A DNA stretch of 16,270 nt from Clostridium sp. UBA6758 (GTDB lineage Bacteria > Bacillota > Clostridia > Clostridiales > Clostridiaceae). The DNA is taken from NCBI GenBank assembly GCA_002453475.1, contig DKGY01000071.1, forward strand, positions 32,187-48,456. Direction: 5' to 3'. Every line of letters starts with the position of its first letter. Within the stretch, counting starts at the first letter, position 1. This document shows positions 7,221 through 15,150 of this stretch, in pieces. The translations under genes were made by a program, and so were the position numbers. Below the pieces are notes generated by a model that was not told the origin of the DNA, did not search any database, and saw nothing but the letters and a program-made list of their open reading frames with translations.

Positions 7221-8963
7221 TTATTCAAATTGAGAATTATATAGTTGACTATAAAATCCCTTTTGTTTTAATAATTCCACATGATTTCCTTGTTCAACTA
7301 TGTTTCCATCATTAACGACTAAAATATGATCTGCATTCCTTATGGTAGAAAGCCTATGTGCAATTACAAAGCAGGTTTTATCCTTCATTAAATTTCTCAT
7401 AGCTTGCTGAATTTGAACTTCCGTTCTAGTATCAACATTAGAAGTTGCTTCATCTAAAATAAGCATCTTTGCATCTAAAAGCATAGCCCTTGCTATGGTT
7501 AGAAGTTGTTTTTGTCCTTTAGATACATTAGCTCCATCATCAGTGATTACTGTATCATATCCCTTAGGAAGCCTTTTTATATATGAATGGATTTTAGCTG
7601 CTTTAGCTGCTTCTACAACATCTTCGATAGTTGCCTTTTCATTACCATAAGCAATATTTTCAAATATACTTCCTTCAAATAGCCAGGTATCTTGAAGAAC
7701 CATAGCATAAGCTTTTCTTAAACTCTTACGTGTAACCTGTGATATTGAATTTTCATCTACCTTAATATCTCCTTCATTAACATCGTAGAATCGCATAAGA
7801 AGATTAATTAAAGTAGTTTTTCCTGCTCCTGTAGGTCCTACTATAGCAATCATACTTCCAGCAGGTGCATTCATGCTAAGATTCTTAAGAATAATCTTAT
7901 TCTTATTATATCCAAAGGAAATATTCTCTACCTTCACACTTCCTTCCATATCCACAAGTTCCTTAGCGCCTTCTTTATCTGCTACCTCTGATAGCTCATC
8001 CATTAATTGAAAAATTCTTTCAGCAGCAGAAAGGGAAGATTGAAATTCTCCCATAATATTAGCCGCTTCATTAATAGGTCCTGAAAATTTTCTAGAATAT
8101 AGTACAAATGATGATATGTTCCCTAAAGTCATTTGTCCAAAGAGATACATAATAGCCCCGAAAATACTGATAAGAGTTAAAGATAAATTATTCATAAAGT
8201 TAACTGATGGTCCAACCATAGAACCATAATAATCGGCACGGTAATAAGCATTTACAGCTTCTTCATTCTTACCTGCAAATTTTTTCTTTGTATTTTCTTC
8301 TTGATGATAAGCCTTTAGAGTCTTTTGACCTGATATAAACTCCTCCACCATTCCATTAAGTTCTCCTAATTTTCTTGAACGATTACGAAACATTGGTCTT
8401 GTTACTCTTGTTATTCTCTTTGTAAGTATAATGGACATTGGAACTGTAAATACAAATACTAAAACTAACCTTTCAGATATCATAACCATGGACACAAAAG
8501 ATATTACCACAGTAATTATGCTTGAACAAATACTAACTAAATCAGATGTGAGGGTAGAATTTAAAGTATCCACATCATAGGAAATTTTACTTATAATATC
8601 CCCTGTTGCATGAGTATCAAAATATCCTACTGGAAGGGATAATAACCTATCAAATAAATCTTTTCTCAACCTATAGGATATTCTCTTACTAATTTCTAGC
8701 ATAAGCATTGATAAAATATAAGCCAAAATGGAAGATAGAATATAAAATATAATCATAAGTCCACAGTAGTAATATACCTTAGAAAAATTTACAGCTCCCC
8801 TTCCAAGATTAATATTATCTATGGCATAACCTGATAACATTGGTCCAATAAGTGCAAAAATATTAGAACCCATGGATAATAAAATTGCTATAATCATTAA
8901 TATCTTATATTCAAATAAATAGGACATTACTCTTTTTAAAGTATTCTTTTTTCTATCTTTCAT
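7221..8963 (-). CDS. Heterodimeric ABC exporter subunit with catalytic Walker B glutamate
   Basis: Half-transporter (580 aa) of the MDR-type exporter class: six membrane helices in residues 20-300, then a nucleotide-binding domain. Walker A is GPTGAGKTT (376-384), the Q-loop is VLQDTWLF near 422, Walker B is LILDE with Glu505, and the switch His is His536 in VIAHRLST. The signature is VSKGQ (480-484) instead of LSGGQ. In a dimer with the 567-aa neighbour, this Walker A/B would form the active site with the neighbour's LSGGQ. Its own degenerate signature would complete the inactive site. This matches LmrCD, BmrCD and TM287/288. The ATG is fixed by an in-frame stop two codons upstream; the AAGGAGG site is 13 nt away, a long spacing. 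It lies 40 nt after the partner gene. Drug, lipid or peptide export are all possible. Confidence 0.92.
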   Translation of the reverse strand: MKDRKKNTLKRVMSYLFEYKILMIIAILLSMGSNIFALIGPMLSGYAIDNINLGRGAVNFSKVYYYCGLMIIFYILSSILAYILSMLMLEISKRISYRLRKDLFDRLLSLPVGYFDTHATGDIISKISYDVDTLNSTLTSDLVSICSSIITVVISFVSMVMISERLVLVFVFTVPMSIILTKRITRVTRPMFRNRSRKLGELNGMVEEFISGQKTLKAYHQEENTKKKFAGKNEEAVNAYYRADYYGSMVGPSVNFMNNLSLTLISIFGAIMYLFGQMTLGNISSFVLYSRKFSGPINEAANIMGEFQSSLSAAERIFQLMDELSEVADKEGAKELVDMEGSVKVENISFGYNKNKIILKNLSMNAPAGSMIAIVGPTGAGKTTLINLLMRFYDVNEGDIKVDENSISQVTRKSLRKAYAMVLQDTWLFEGSIFENIAYGNEKATIEDVVEAAKAAKIHSYIKRLPKGYDTVITDDGANVSKGQKQLLTIARAMLLDAKMLILDEATSNVDTRTEVQIQQAMRNLMKDKTCFVIAHRLSTIRNADHILVVNDGNIVEQGNHVELLKQKGFYSQLYNSQFE

Positions 8964-9003
8964 AAATTATTAATGTCCTCCTTTTAACTTTAATTTTCAT
9001 ATC

Positions 9004-10707
9004 TTACTCTCCCATCTGAGACTTATTAATTTCTTTGTATATACCACAACTTTCAATAAGCTCCTCATGAGTTCCATAACCAACAACATACCCATCTTCT
9101 AACACACATATGTGATCTGCATTAAAAATTGAACTAATTCTTTGAGCAATCATTATAGTTGTAGTATCTTTAAAATGTTCTGTAAGATTTTTTCTAAGTA
9201 CAGCATCTGTCTTATAATCTAAAGCACTAGAGGAATCATCTAAAATTAATATTTCTGGGTGTGCTGCTATAGCTCTAGCTATAAGCATTCTTTGCTTTTG
9301 TCCACCACTTAAATCTGCACCTCTTACTGCAACTTTAGTATTAAAACCTTCTCCCTTGTCTTCTATAAACTCTGTTGCCATGGCATAATCTGCTGCTGAT
9401 CTTATAGTCTCCTCATCTAAAGCCCTTCCAAATCTAATGTTCTCATAAATTGTATCCGTACTTATAAAATCATTTTGAAATACAATTCCAAATTTTTCTC
9501 TTAATTTTTTCATATCAATAGATCTAACATCTTGCCCATTTATATAAATTGCACCTTCATCTACATCATAAAACCTCATTAACAATTTAATTAAAGTAGA
9601 TTTTCCTGAGCCTGTAGACCCTATAATACCTAATGTTTTACCTTTTTTAACTCCAAAGGTTATATTACTCACATTTTCTTCTTTATGATTGTAAGAAAAA
9701 GATACATTACTAAATTCAATAGCATAATCAGTTTTTATGCTTGGTATATCTTTAATTACTAACTCTTCTTTTTCATTTAGTATTTCGGTAATACGCTTTG
9801 CAGAAGCACTTGCTTTGGAGTAATTAGTAAAAACTCTAGAAATAAATAAAAGAGCATTTAATATTAAAGTTACATAGGTTAAAAATGCAATTATTACTCC
9901 TGGTTTAATAGCTCCACTATTTACTCTGTAAGCTCCGGCCAAAATAACAAATACTGTTCCCACATTTAAGCAAAGGTTCATTACTGGATTTAATACAGAC
10001 ATAACCATACCACTCTTCTTTTCTTGAACTACTGTGGCCTCATTTCGTTCATTAAATTTTTTCTTTTCATAGTCTTCTTTTGATAAAGCCTTAATTACAC
10101 GAATTCCTGTAACATCTTCACGAACCACACGTACAAAATCATCTACTTTTTTCTGAACAATTGAATACATGGGAATACCAACTTTTGAAACGTACATAAT
10201 AGTGAGAAAAATAATAGGCATTACTGAAATCATTACAAGGGTTAGTAATGGATCTAAAGTCAAGGTTATAATTATTCCACCAATAAGCATTATAGGAGCT
10301 CTGATACCAAGTCTTTGCATCATTCCTATCATCTGATGAATATTATAAGTATCAGTGGTGGCCCTAGAAATTAAAGAAGGTAGTGTAAAAGCATCCACTT
10401 GCTTATCAGAAAGACAAATCATTTTAGAGAATAAATCATTTCTGACTCTCTCTGTGGTATCTCTTGCCACCTTTGAAGCCATTCTATTAGCTAATATATT
10501 AAAGGTCACTGCACAAATTGCACATAAAAGCATAATTCCGCCCCAAATTAAAATTAAAGATACTTGTTTCAATGGAATAATTTCATCAATCATATAAGAC
10601 AAAATCCAAGGAATAGCTAACTCTACAATAGTTCCAGTAAATTTTATGGAAAATCCTATAATCATGTTTACTGTATAAGGTTTTAAATACTTAAATATTT
10701 GCTTCAT
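9004..10707 (-). CDS. Heterodimeric ABC exporter subunit with degenerate ATP site
   Basis: Half-transporter (567 aa), first gene of the pair. Membrane helices occupy about residues 15-295; the nucleotide-binding domain has Walker A GSTGSGKST (363-371), Q-loop VFQNDF near 409, and canonical LSGGQ (466-470). Two catalytic positions are altered. Walker B ends LILDD, with Asp491 where the catalytic Glu should be. The switch histidine is Gln522 (IAQRISS). These are the substitutions known from the degenerate half of heterodimeric exporters such as TM287. They complement the neighbour at 7221-8963, which has the Glu and His but a poor signature. The start ATG follows GGTGG with 6 nt spacing. Upstream (10708-10826) there are TATAAT-like matches but no convincing -35 box. 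Confidence 0.92.
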   Translation of the reverse strand: MKQIFKYLKPYTVNMIIGFSIKFTGTIVELAIPWILSYMIDEIIPLKQVSLILIWGGIMLLCAICAVTFNILANRMASKVARDTTERVRNDLFSKMICLSDKQVDAFTLPSLISRATTDTYNIHQMIGMMQRLGIRAPIMLIGGIIITLTLDPLLTLVMISVMPIIFLTIMYVSKVGIPMYSIVQKKVDDFVRVVREDVTGIRVIKALSKEDYEKKKFNERNEATVVQEKKSGMVMSVLNPVMNLCLNVGTVFVILAGAYRVNSGAIKPGVIIAFLTYVTLILNALLFISRVFTNYSKASASAKRITEILNEKEELVIKDIPSIKTDYAIEFSNVSFSYNHKEENVSNITFGVKKGKTLGIIGSTGSGKSTLIKLLMRFYDVDEGAIYINGQDVRSIDMKKLREKFGIVFQNDFISTDTIYENIRFGRALDEETIRSAADYAMATEFIEDKGEGFNTKVAVRGADLSGGQKQRMLIARAIAAHPEILILDDSSSALDYKTDAVLRKNLTEHFKDTTTIMIAQRISSIFNADHICVLEDGYVVGYGTHEELIESCGIYKEINKSQMGE

Positions 10708-10826
10708 AATATTCCACCTATAAAATTAATATATTTCGTTATCCTAAATATATTATATCTTAAAGCTTTTAAAAAATCTATTTTAAAATTCAAAAATTAT
10801 ACTTTAGCAATTTATAGTTCTAAAGG

Positions 10827-10855
10827 TTTACCTAATAATTTTTAGATGATAAAAT
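10827..10855 (+). promoter_or_regulatory. Possible sigma-A-like promoter of sigI-rsgI
   Basis: TTTACC (10827-10832) and TAAAAT (10850-10855) are 17 nt apart, matching four of six and five of six consensus positions. Initiation near 10862 would leave a very short leader before the AAGGAGG site at 10865-10871. A SigI-type autoregulatory promoter is expected for such pairs, but I could not recognise one with confidence. Confidence 0.4.
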
Positions 10856-10875
10856 AGTAAGAACAAGGAGGTGCC

Positions 10876-11604
10876 ATGTTGAGAGAAATAGATTATATGG
10901 CTATAGATGCTGCTAATGATCAGGATCTATTGAATAGTTTCATTGAACAAAATGAGTTGTTTATTTTGAAATGCACATCAAGAATAACCCGGAAATACAT
11001 AACTAAAAGTGATGATGAATGGTCTGTTTCACTTCAGGCATTTGTACAAGCAATTCAAGGTTACGAATTAAGCAAGGGAAATTTTCTTAGTTTTGCTAGG
11101 CTTATAATCCATAGACGTCTTATTGACTATATTAGACTTCAAAAAAAATATAACTTAGAATTATCCGTAAATCCTGCCATATTTAATTGTCAGTTAGATG
11201 AAAATGAAGATGATAAAGATATTGCACTTGGACTTGCTGTAGCAGAAAAGGTATGCCAAAAAGACAACTATACACTAAAATTTGAGATTGAAGCTGCAAA
11301 TGAAGTATTTTCCCATTACGGTTTTTCTTTTTTAGATTTATCTACCTGCTCACCTAAAGCTAAAAAGACAAAATCGTCCTGTGCAAAAGTTGTAATATAT
11401 CTACTTAGTAATCCACTATTAATTAATGAATTACAAACTTCAAAACAATTGCCATTAAAAATAATTGAAAAAAATTTAAATGTACCCCGAAAAATATTAG
11501 AACGTCACCGAAAATATATAATAGCAGCAGTGGAGATACTATCCGGAGAGTATCCAAATCTAGCTTACTATTTCAGGTACATCAGAGAGGAGATTAACAA
11601 ATGA
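10876..11604 (+). CDS. sigI: RNA polymerase sigma factor SigI
   Basis: Sigma-70-family factor (242 aa) of the SigI group, which in Bacillus controls heat and cell-envelope stress genes and in cellulolytic clostridia polysaccharide-degradation genes. Residues 15-95 form region 2, with DDEWSVSLQAFVQAIQGYE, GNFLSFARLIIHRRLIDYIR and QKKY. The C-terminal DNA-binding part (about 135-242) includes LPLKIIEKNLNVPRKILERHRKYI, a helix-turn-helix-like segment, and FRYIREE. No sigma region 3 is seen, as usual for SigI. AAGGAGGT lies only 4-5 nt before the ATG used here; the next codon, TTG (10879), has better spacing and is a possible true start, as is ATG 10897. It overlaps rsgI by ATGA, so the two are translationally coupled. 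Its activity is presumably restrained by RsgI. Confidence 0.9.
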   Translation: MLREIDYMAIDAANDQDLLNSFIEQNELFILKCTSRITRKYITKSDDEWSVSLQAFVQAIQGYELSKGNFLSFARLIIHRRLIDYIRLQKKYNLELSVNPAIFNCQLDENEDDKDIALGLAVAEKVCQKDNYTLKFEIEAANEVFSHYGFSFLDLSTCSPKAKKTKSSCAKVVIYLLSNPLLINELQTSKQLPLKIIEKNLNVPRKILERHRKYIIAAVEILSGEYPNLAYYFRYIREEINK

Positions 11605-12668
11605 AATCTGTTGTTGTAGAAATCAAGGCTGGCTATGCTGCAGTCCTTTCTGAAGATGGCTGCATATCAAAAATTAAAAATAGAAATTATATCATTGGGC
11701 AGGTGATTGAAATTAAAAGTAGCAAGTTTAAAAATATAAATAAATTGGTAATGTGTTCTGCTTTAACAGCTATGATTGCAATTGCAGGAGGCATAACCCT
11801 ATGGGCCTATAAAACACCTTACTCTTATGTGAGTTTAGATGTAAATCCTTCTATAGAATATTCTTTAAATCGTTTCGACAAGGTAATTAGTGTAACCGCA
11901 GTAAATGATGATGGTCAGGAAATTCTTAATGAACTTGAGTTGGACAAGCTTGAAAATCAAAATATTGAAGATGCAGTTGCTGAAACAGTTAATCAAATTA
12001 GTAAAGATGGTTATTTTGATAATAACATTGATAATGACATCGAGGGTGGAATTATTATTGCAACTTCTGGTGAAGATCTAGAGAAATCAGATGAACTTGC
12101 TGAGAAATTGCAAAAAAGTTTGGAAAATGAAATTGAAGAAATAGGTGAAGATATTAAACTTGAAACAATAAGTGTTGGACTTGAACGAGTACAAAAAGCA
12201 AAAGAACTTGGCGTAACACCTGGTAAATTAAATTTAGTTGAAAAACTACAAAATAGTTCTACAGATCCAGAGAGCATTGTTGTTGAAGAGTGGTTAAACA
12301 AACCAGTTAAAGATATTATGAGTGCTATTAAGGAAAATAAAAAAGCTAAAGTAGAACAAAATGAAACTTCTGAAGAATCAACTACAGATAATGCAGAAGT
12401 AGTAGATGAAATAAAAACTGACAAAGCCCTAACTAAAGAAGATGAAAAGACCAATAATACTGAAGTTACTCAGGAAAGATCTAACCAAAACTCTCAGAAT
12501 AAAGTAGAAAAAGTTACTAACAAATCTGAAAAAACTGAGGAGAAATCTACTAATAAACCTGAAACCACTGAGAAGAAAAACAACAACACTGAAAAGACTA
12601 AAGAAAAAACACCTAATAAACCTGAAAATCCAGGAAAAAAAGGTAATGACAAATCAAATAAAAACTAA
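11601..12668 (+). CDS. rsgI: Anti-sigma-I factor RsgI with disordered extracellular tail
   Basis: Single-pass membrane anti-sigma factor (355 aa). Residues 1-45 are the cytoplasmic RsgI N-terminal domain (VVVEIKAGYAAVLSEDGCI) that binds SigI. One membrane helix spans about 49-70. A conserved juxtamembrane domain follows, with YVSLDVNPSIEYSLNRFDKV at 76-95, then a helical region to about 245. In studied RsgI proteins the Asn-Pro in this DVNPS motif is a self-cleavage site; here it is Asn82-Pro83. From about 250 the tail is Lys/Glu/Asn/Thr-rich with imperfect TNKPE-type repeats and no recognisable carbohydrate-binding domain. This resembles the Bacillus cell-wall-sensing RsgI more than the cellulosome sensors of C. 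thermocellum. The start overlaps the sigI stop. A short AT palindrome (12660-12679) crosses the stop codon. Confidence 0.9.
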   Translation: MKSVVVEIKAGYAAVLSEDGCISKIKNRNYIIGQVIEIKSSKFKNINKLVMCSALTAMIAIAGGITLWAYKTPYSYVSLDVNPSIEYSLNRFDKVISVTAVNDDGQEILNELELDKLENQNIEDAVAETVNQISKDGYFDNNIDNDIEGGIIIATSGEDLEKSDELAEKLQKSLENEIEEIGEDIKLETISVGLERVQKAKELGVTPGKLNLVEKLQNSSTDPESIVVEEWLNKPVKDIMSAIKENKKAKVEQNETSEESTTDNAEVVDEIKTDKALTKEDEKTNNTEVTQERSNQNSQNKVEKVTNKSEKTEEKSTNKPETTEKKNNNTEKTKEKTPNKPENPGKKGNDKSNKN

Positions 12669-12746
12669 TATTAGTTTTTATATATATAACTAATGATAAA
12701 AATATAATTAAAATATACTAATGATAAAAACATCGTAAAGTACAAT

Positions 12747-12797
12747 AAAAAATACAAAGAGTATGCCCCTAATACCCCCATACTCTTTGTATTTTTT
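12747..12797 (+). terminator. Intrinsic terminator of sigI-rsgI
   Basis: A 19-bp perfect inverted repeat (12747-12765 with 12779-12797) around a 13-nt loop. The GC-containing part is ACAAAGAGTATG/CATACTCTTTGT, the flanks are A-run and T-run, and six T end the plus-strand stem. The run of A on the other side makes it potentially bidirectional. Between the rsgI stop and this stem is a 14-nt direct repeat, ACTAATGATAAAAA, at 12689 and 12717. Confidence 0.88.
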
Positions 12798-12802
12798 ATA
12801 TG

Positions 12803-13012
12803 CTTATAAACAGATTTCTTAGCTTTTTTGAAGCTCAGAAATCGTTATCTAGGGACGTAACAGCTCTTAACTCCCGATTTGAAAAAGATGGGATTATTAG
12901 AGCTGGTAGCCATCGGATAAAACCATAAATATCCCTGAAACCTCCACGAACAGAACAACTAGTTAAATAGTTAAATAGTTTCCTATATAAATATTTATAT
13001 AGGAAACTATTT
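12803..13012 (+). ncRNA. Candidate structured non-coding RNA, family not recognised
   Basis: This gene-free stretch is less AT-rich than other spacers here and folds in my reading. Hairpin A is GATTTCT (12813-12819) with AGAAATC (12837-12843), extended inside by AGCTT/AAGCT. Stem B is CAGCTCT (12861-12867) with AGAGCTG (12899-12905), continued by TCCC (12872-12875) with GGGA (12890-12893). Loop B holds CCGAT (12874-12878), complementary to ATCGG (12912-12916), a possible pseudoknot that would compete with part of the TCCC pairing. AGGGA (12851-12855) with TCCCT (12932-12936) could close the domain. On the plus strand it ends at a strong terminator hairpin (12973-13012). A weak TATAAA lies at 12805-12810. 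It does not match the riboswitch or housekeeping RNA signatures I know. Strand, ends and reality are inferred. Confidence 0.4.
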
Positions 13013-13016
13013 TTAT
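12973..13016. terminator. 40-nt perfect palindrome, probable terminator of bioA and of the candidate RNA
   Basis: AAATAGTTTCCTATATAAAT (12973-12992) is directly followed by its exact reverse complement (12993-13012), giving about an 18-bp stem with a 4-nt loop. Plus-strand transcripts leave through ATTTTTATA, with five T; minus-strand transcripts from bioA, which ends at 13047, leave through a shorter TTT. Just before it AGTTAA/ATAGTT units repeat three times (12961-12980). Confidence 0.75.
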
Positions 13017-13046
13017 ATCTAATGAAATTTTTCTATTATATTAAAA

Positions 13047-14393
13047 TTAATATTTAAAATATTCTTTTATACATTCAAAGCAAGTATTTATCATAAATTC
13101 TATTTCATCCTTATTTATAACATAAGGCGGTATGAAATAAAGCACATCTCCCATAGCTCTTAACAGTAAGCCTTTCCTTAGTGCTATTTTATAAATTTCA
13201 TATCCTACTCTACTTTGCCAAGGATATCTCTCCTTTGTATCTCTATCCTTTACTATTTCAATGGCTGTAATCATGCCTATACTTCTTACTTCTCCTACAA
13301 ACTTACAACTCTTTGCCTTTTCCAGTGTTAGTTCTTTTATTAATTTTCCTTTTTCTTTGTTATTCTCTATAATCTTATCTTCTTCAAATATCTTTAAATT
13401 TTCTAAAGCTATAGCACATGACATGGCATTTCCAGCATATGTATGGCTGTGTAAGAAAGATTTTCTTTCAGAGTAGTCACCGTAAAAATAATTATATATT
13501 TCATTAGTGGTCATAACTACAGACATTGGCATATATCCTGCAGAAATCCCCTTTGAAAGGCACATAAAATCTGGACTTATATCTGCATGACTACATGCAA
13601 ACATTTCTCCAGTTCTTCCAAATCCCATGGCAATCTCATCTACAATTAAATGCACATCATACTTATCGCAAAGATTACATAGCTTTTTAAGATAAATAGG
13701 TGAGTAAATTTTCATACCTGCTGCCCCTTGAACCATTGGTTCAACTATTACAGCACTTATCTCCTCATGATTTTCATCTAAACATTTTTCCATAGCTTCA
13801 AAGCATTCAGCATTACATTGCTCTCTATTACATCCATATTTACATCTGTAACAATCAGGTCCATCAATCCTAAGAGTATCTAAAAGCAATGGTTTATATA
13901 TCATATTAAAAGCATCAATATCACATACGGATAGTGCTCCTAAGGTTTCTCCGTGATAAGCATCACTTAAAGCCACAAATTTCTTCTTTTTAGTTTTATT
14001 TCTTTGCATATTATAATGAAAGCTCATCTTCAAAGCTATTTCCACTGCGGAAGAACCATTATCTGAGTAAAATACTTTATTTAATCCCTTTGGTGTTATA
14101 GCTACTAGTTTTTCTGCTAGATCTATAGCTGGTTTATTAGAGAAATTAGCAAAAATAACATGCTCTATATCATCTATTTGATTTTTAATAGCTTCATTAA
14201 TTCTTTTATTACTATGTCCTAGGGTATTTGTCCACCAAGATGATATACAGTCTAGATATTTACTTCCATTGATATCATAAAGCCAGACTCCTTCTCCCCT
14301 TTCTATAACTATGGGATTAAGCTCCTCATAGTCCTTCATCTGAGCACAAGGATGCCATATATATTCTAAATCTCTTTTTACATAATTTTCCAT
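13047..14393 (-). CDS. bioA: Adenosylmethionine-8-amino-7-oxononanoate aminotransferase
   Basis: Class III PLP aminotransferase (448 aa) converting 7-keto-8-aminopelargonate to 7,8-diaminopelargonate, normally with S-adenosylmethionine as amino donor. Markers are IWHPCAQMKDY near residue 12, SSWWTNTLGH (51-60), DNGSSAVEIALK (111-122), DAYHGETLGALSV (144-156), VDEIAMGFGRTG with Asp252, and the PLP lysine Lys281 in LSKGISAGYMPMS. A cysteine-rich insert, PDCYRCKYGCNREQCNAECF, occupies 179-198 with five Cys. It resembles inserts I associate with other Firmicute BioA proteins, and a metal-binding role is only a guess. It is the last gene of the operon, 19 nt after bioD, with a modest AAAGGG/AGGTG ribosome binding site. 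The amino donor (SAM or lysine, as in Bacillus BioK) cannot be settled here. Confidence 0.94.
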   Translation of the reverse strand: MENYVKRDLEYIWHPCAQMKDYEELNPIVIERGEGVWLYDINGSKYLDCISSWWTNTLGHSNKRINEAIKNQIDDIEHVIFANFSNKPAIDLAEKLVAITPKGLNKVFYSDNGSSAVEIALKMSFHYNMQRNKTKKKKFVALSDAYHGETLGALSVCDIDAFNMIYKPLLLDTLRIDGPDCYRCKYGCNREQCNAECFEAMEKCLDENHEEISAVIVEPMVQGAAGMKIYSPIYLKKLCNLCDKYDVHLIVDEIAMGFGRTGEMFACSHADISPDFMCLSKGISAGYMPMSVVMTTNEIYNYFYGDYSERKSFLHSHTYAGNAMSCAIALENLKIFEEDKIIENNKEKGKLIKELTLEKAKSCKFVGEVRSIGMITAIEIVKDRDTKERYPWQSRVGYEIYKIALRKGLLLRAMGDVLYFIPPYVINKDEIEFMINTCFECIKEYFKY

Positions 14394-14412
14394 ATAAACA
14401 CCTAACCCTTTA

Positions 14413-15150
14413 CTATAATTCTTCCATCCATGTTAAGATATTTTTATCAGTAAATTCATTTTCAGCATACCTTCTTATACTTTCTATATTCTTCTCTATA
14501 CTGCTTTCATCTAGGTTCTCTATGGCTTTAAATTTGGCTACTATTGGAACTCCAGTAAGCCTTTCAATAACATTAATATTATCTTTAGCTATATAAGTGT
14601 CTTCATAATTATTTATGATTATCCCCTTTACCTTAATTCCTAGATACTGAATACATTTTATAGTAAGTACAGTATGATTTATTGTTCCCACTCCAGCCCT
14701 TGCTACAACTAATGTACTCATATTTAATTCCTTAATAAGGTCAGCTAGAGTATATATATCTTCATCATTATCTATTAGTGGACATACTATTCCTCCACTA
14801 CCTTCAGCAATTATAAAGTCATATTTTTCTTTTAACTCTTCATATTTTTTTCTTATTATATTTAAATCTATAAACTTACCTTCTATTTTTGCTGCCAAAT
14901 GTGGAGATACCGCTGTCTTATATACATATGGAGTTATATTTTCATAGGGTTCATTTAATCCACTAACTCTACTTACTAAATCGGTATCACCAGGGATTAG
15001 CTTATCTCCTTTTTCTATAGCTCCACTTAATGCACCTTTAAAATATGTTGCACTGTGACCTTTACTTCTGAGAACATGGAGAAGTCCTGCAGTTATAATG
15101 GTTTTTCCTACATCTGTATCTGTTCCAACTATAAATATTCCCTTAGTCAT
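14413..15150 (-). CDS. bioD: Dethiobiotin synthetase
   Basis: ATP-dependent carboxylase (245 aa) closing the ureido ring of dethiobiotin from diaminopelargonate and CO2. The P-loop is GTDTDVGKT (9-17), the substrate-site lysine and serine are Lys38 and Ser42 in FKGALSG, and AEGSGGI near 115-121 carries the conserved Glu. In the second motif the common KPVxSG is KGALSG, so Pro is replaced by Gly. I start at ATG 15150-15148 because GGAGG lies 9 nt upstream and the protein then begins [12 protein letters not shown], as expected. An upstream in-frame start at 15180 would add ten residues inside bioB without a ribosome binding site. The start overlaps the bioB stop by 8 nt (ATGACTAA), indicating translational coupling. 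Confidence 0.94.
   Translation of the reverse strand: MTKGIFIVGTDTDVGKTIITAGLLHVLRSKGHSATYFKGALSGAIEKGDKLIPGDTDLVSRVSGLNEPYENITPYVYKTAVSPHLAAKIEGKFIDLNIIRKKYEELKEKYDFIIAEGSGGIVCPLIDNDEDIYTLADLIKELNMSTLVVARAGVGTINHTVLTIKCIQYLGIKVKGIIINNYEDTYIAKDNINVIERLTGVPIVAKFKAIENLDESSIEKNIESIRRYAENEFTDKNILTWMEEL

Noticed and set aside
12011..12454. A 147-codon minus-strand frame inside rsgI
   Set aside because: It is a Ser/Phe/Leu-rich shadow of the Lys/Glu-rich rsgI tail and has no independent support.
12689..12730. 14-nt direct repeat ACTAATGATAAAAA, two copies 28 nt apart
   Set aside because: Two AT-rich copies are too few for a CRISPR or iteron claim; probably a small local duplication after rsgI.
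12844..12936. Resemblance to the guanidine-I (ykkC) riboswitch (CTAGGG, GGATAAAA)
   Set aside because: The other conserved blocks of that class (GGTCCGAGAG, CCCGGGAGA) are absent and no transporter or carboxylase gene follows. 6S RNA, T-box and other classes also failed on their conserved letters.
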